This document shows, piece after piece, positions 5,763 through 5,798 of a DNA stretch of 5,798 bases (positions within the stretch are counted from its first letter, which is position 1; every line of letters starts with the position of its first letter). Below the pieces are notes generated by a model, which was not told the DNA's origin, made no database searches, and saw nothing but the letters and a program-made list of their open reading frames with translations. The stretch spans positions 1-5,798 of the forward strand of contig CALGIL010000348.1 in assembly GCA_937914895.1 (NCBI GenBank), written 5' to 3'. Source of the stretch: an uncultured Angelakisella sp. GTDB lineage: Bacteria; Bacillota; Clostridia; Oscillospirales; Ruminococcaceae. The translations under genes were made by a program, and so were the position numbers.

Positions 5763-5798
5763 TTACAATCGGGCTCCCCTCCCGGGGTTCTTTATGCC
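5763..5798 (-). CDS. Possible C-terminal end of an unidentified gene
   Basis: A minus-strand frame enters from the right edge and gives GIKNPGRGARL then TAA at 5763-5765, 8 nt before the terminator hairpin. A stop followed at once by a terminator suggests the end of a real gene, but 11 codons are too few to identify it or to exclude chance. The stretch 5478-5798 is otherwise without genes. Confidence 0.25.
   Translation of the reverse strand, partial: GIKNPGRGARL

Noticed and set aside
5673..5798. Plus-strand GTG-started frame running off the right edge
   Set aside because: It runs through both arms of the 21-bp hairpin, has no properly spaced ribosome site, and shows no recognisable protein features.
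5755..5798. Possible tRNA fragment suggested by GGGGTTC near the right edge
   Set aside because: Neither strand shows paired acceptor or T-arm geometry.

Overview
The window looks like an ordinary chromosomal stretch of a GC-rich Bacillota (Firmicutes), most likely a gut Oscillospiraceae-type Clostridia. This is inferred from strong AGGAGG-type ribosome binding sites, GC-rich third codon positions, sigma-A type promoters, a LexA operator of the Bacillus type (CGAAC-N4-GTTC family), and the gene families present. I see no CRISPR array, insertion sequence, tRNA, rRNA or integrase, and no convincing new multi-gene system.

Layout. Bases 1 to 2726 are a minus-strand run read from right to left. 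It starts with an AI-2E family transporter (1530-2726). Next comes a CPBP intramembrane metalloprotease gene that appears broken by a single-base frameshift near 1099 (464-1461). Last is a DJ-1/PfpI-like gene cut by the left window edge (1-445). The gaps of 68 and 17 nt and the lack of a terminator suggest one operon. Its likely promoter is at 2775-2803, with a perfect TATAAT box and an inverted repeat filling the spacer. Bases 2905 to 4732 are a plus-strand pair: an M20 family amidohydrolase (AbgB-like) and a small hotdog-fold acyl-CoA thioesterase, driven from TTGAGA-N17-TATGCT at 2838-2866. A strong bidirectional terminator (4777-4805) separates this pair from lexA, which converges on it from the minus strand (4893-5477).

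The lexA gene encodes the SOS repressor with the Ala-Gly cleavage site and Ser/Lys catalytic pair intact. Its promoter (TTGCAT-N17-TATAAT) is overlapped by a 12-of-14 match to the Bacillus-type LexA box, so it should be autoregulated. The last 321 bases (5478-5798) hold no clear gene. They contain the lexA leader and promoter, a second, weaker LexA-like site, a possible plus-strand -10 box, a 7-bp spaced inverted repeat, a perfect 21-bp stem hairpin (terminator) and perhaps the last 11 codons of another minus-strand gene.

The points most worth a second look are the CPBP frameshift, the Ser in place of Cys at the DJ-1/PfpI nucleophile position, the palindrome inside the AI-2E promoter, and the pair of LexA-like sites flanking a possible small divergent transcript upstream of lexA.
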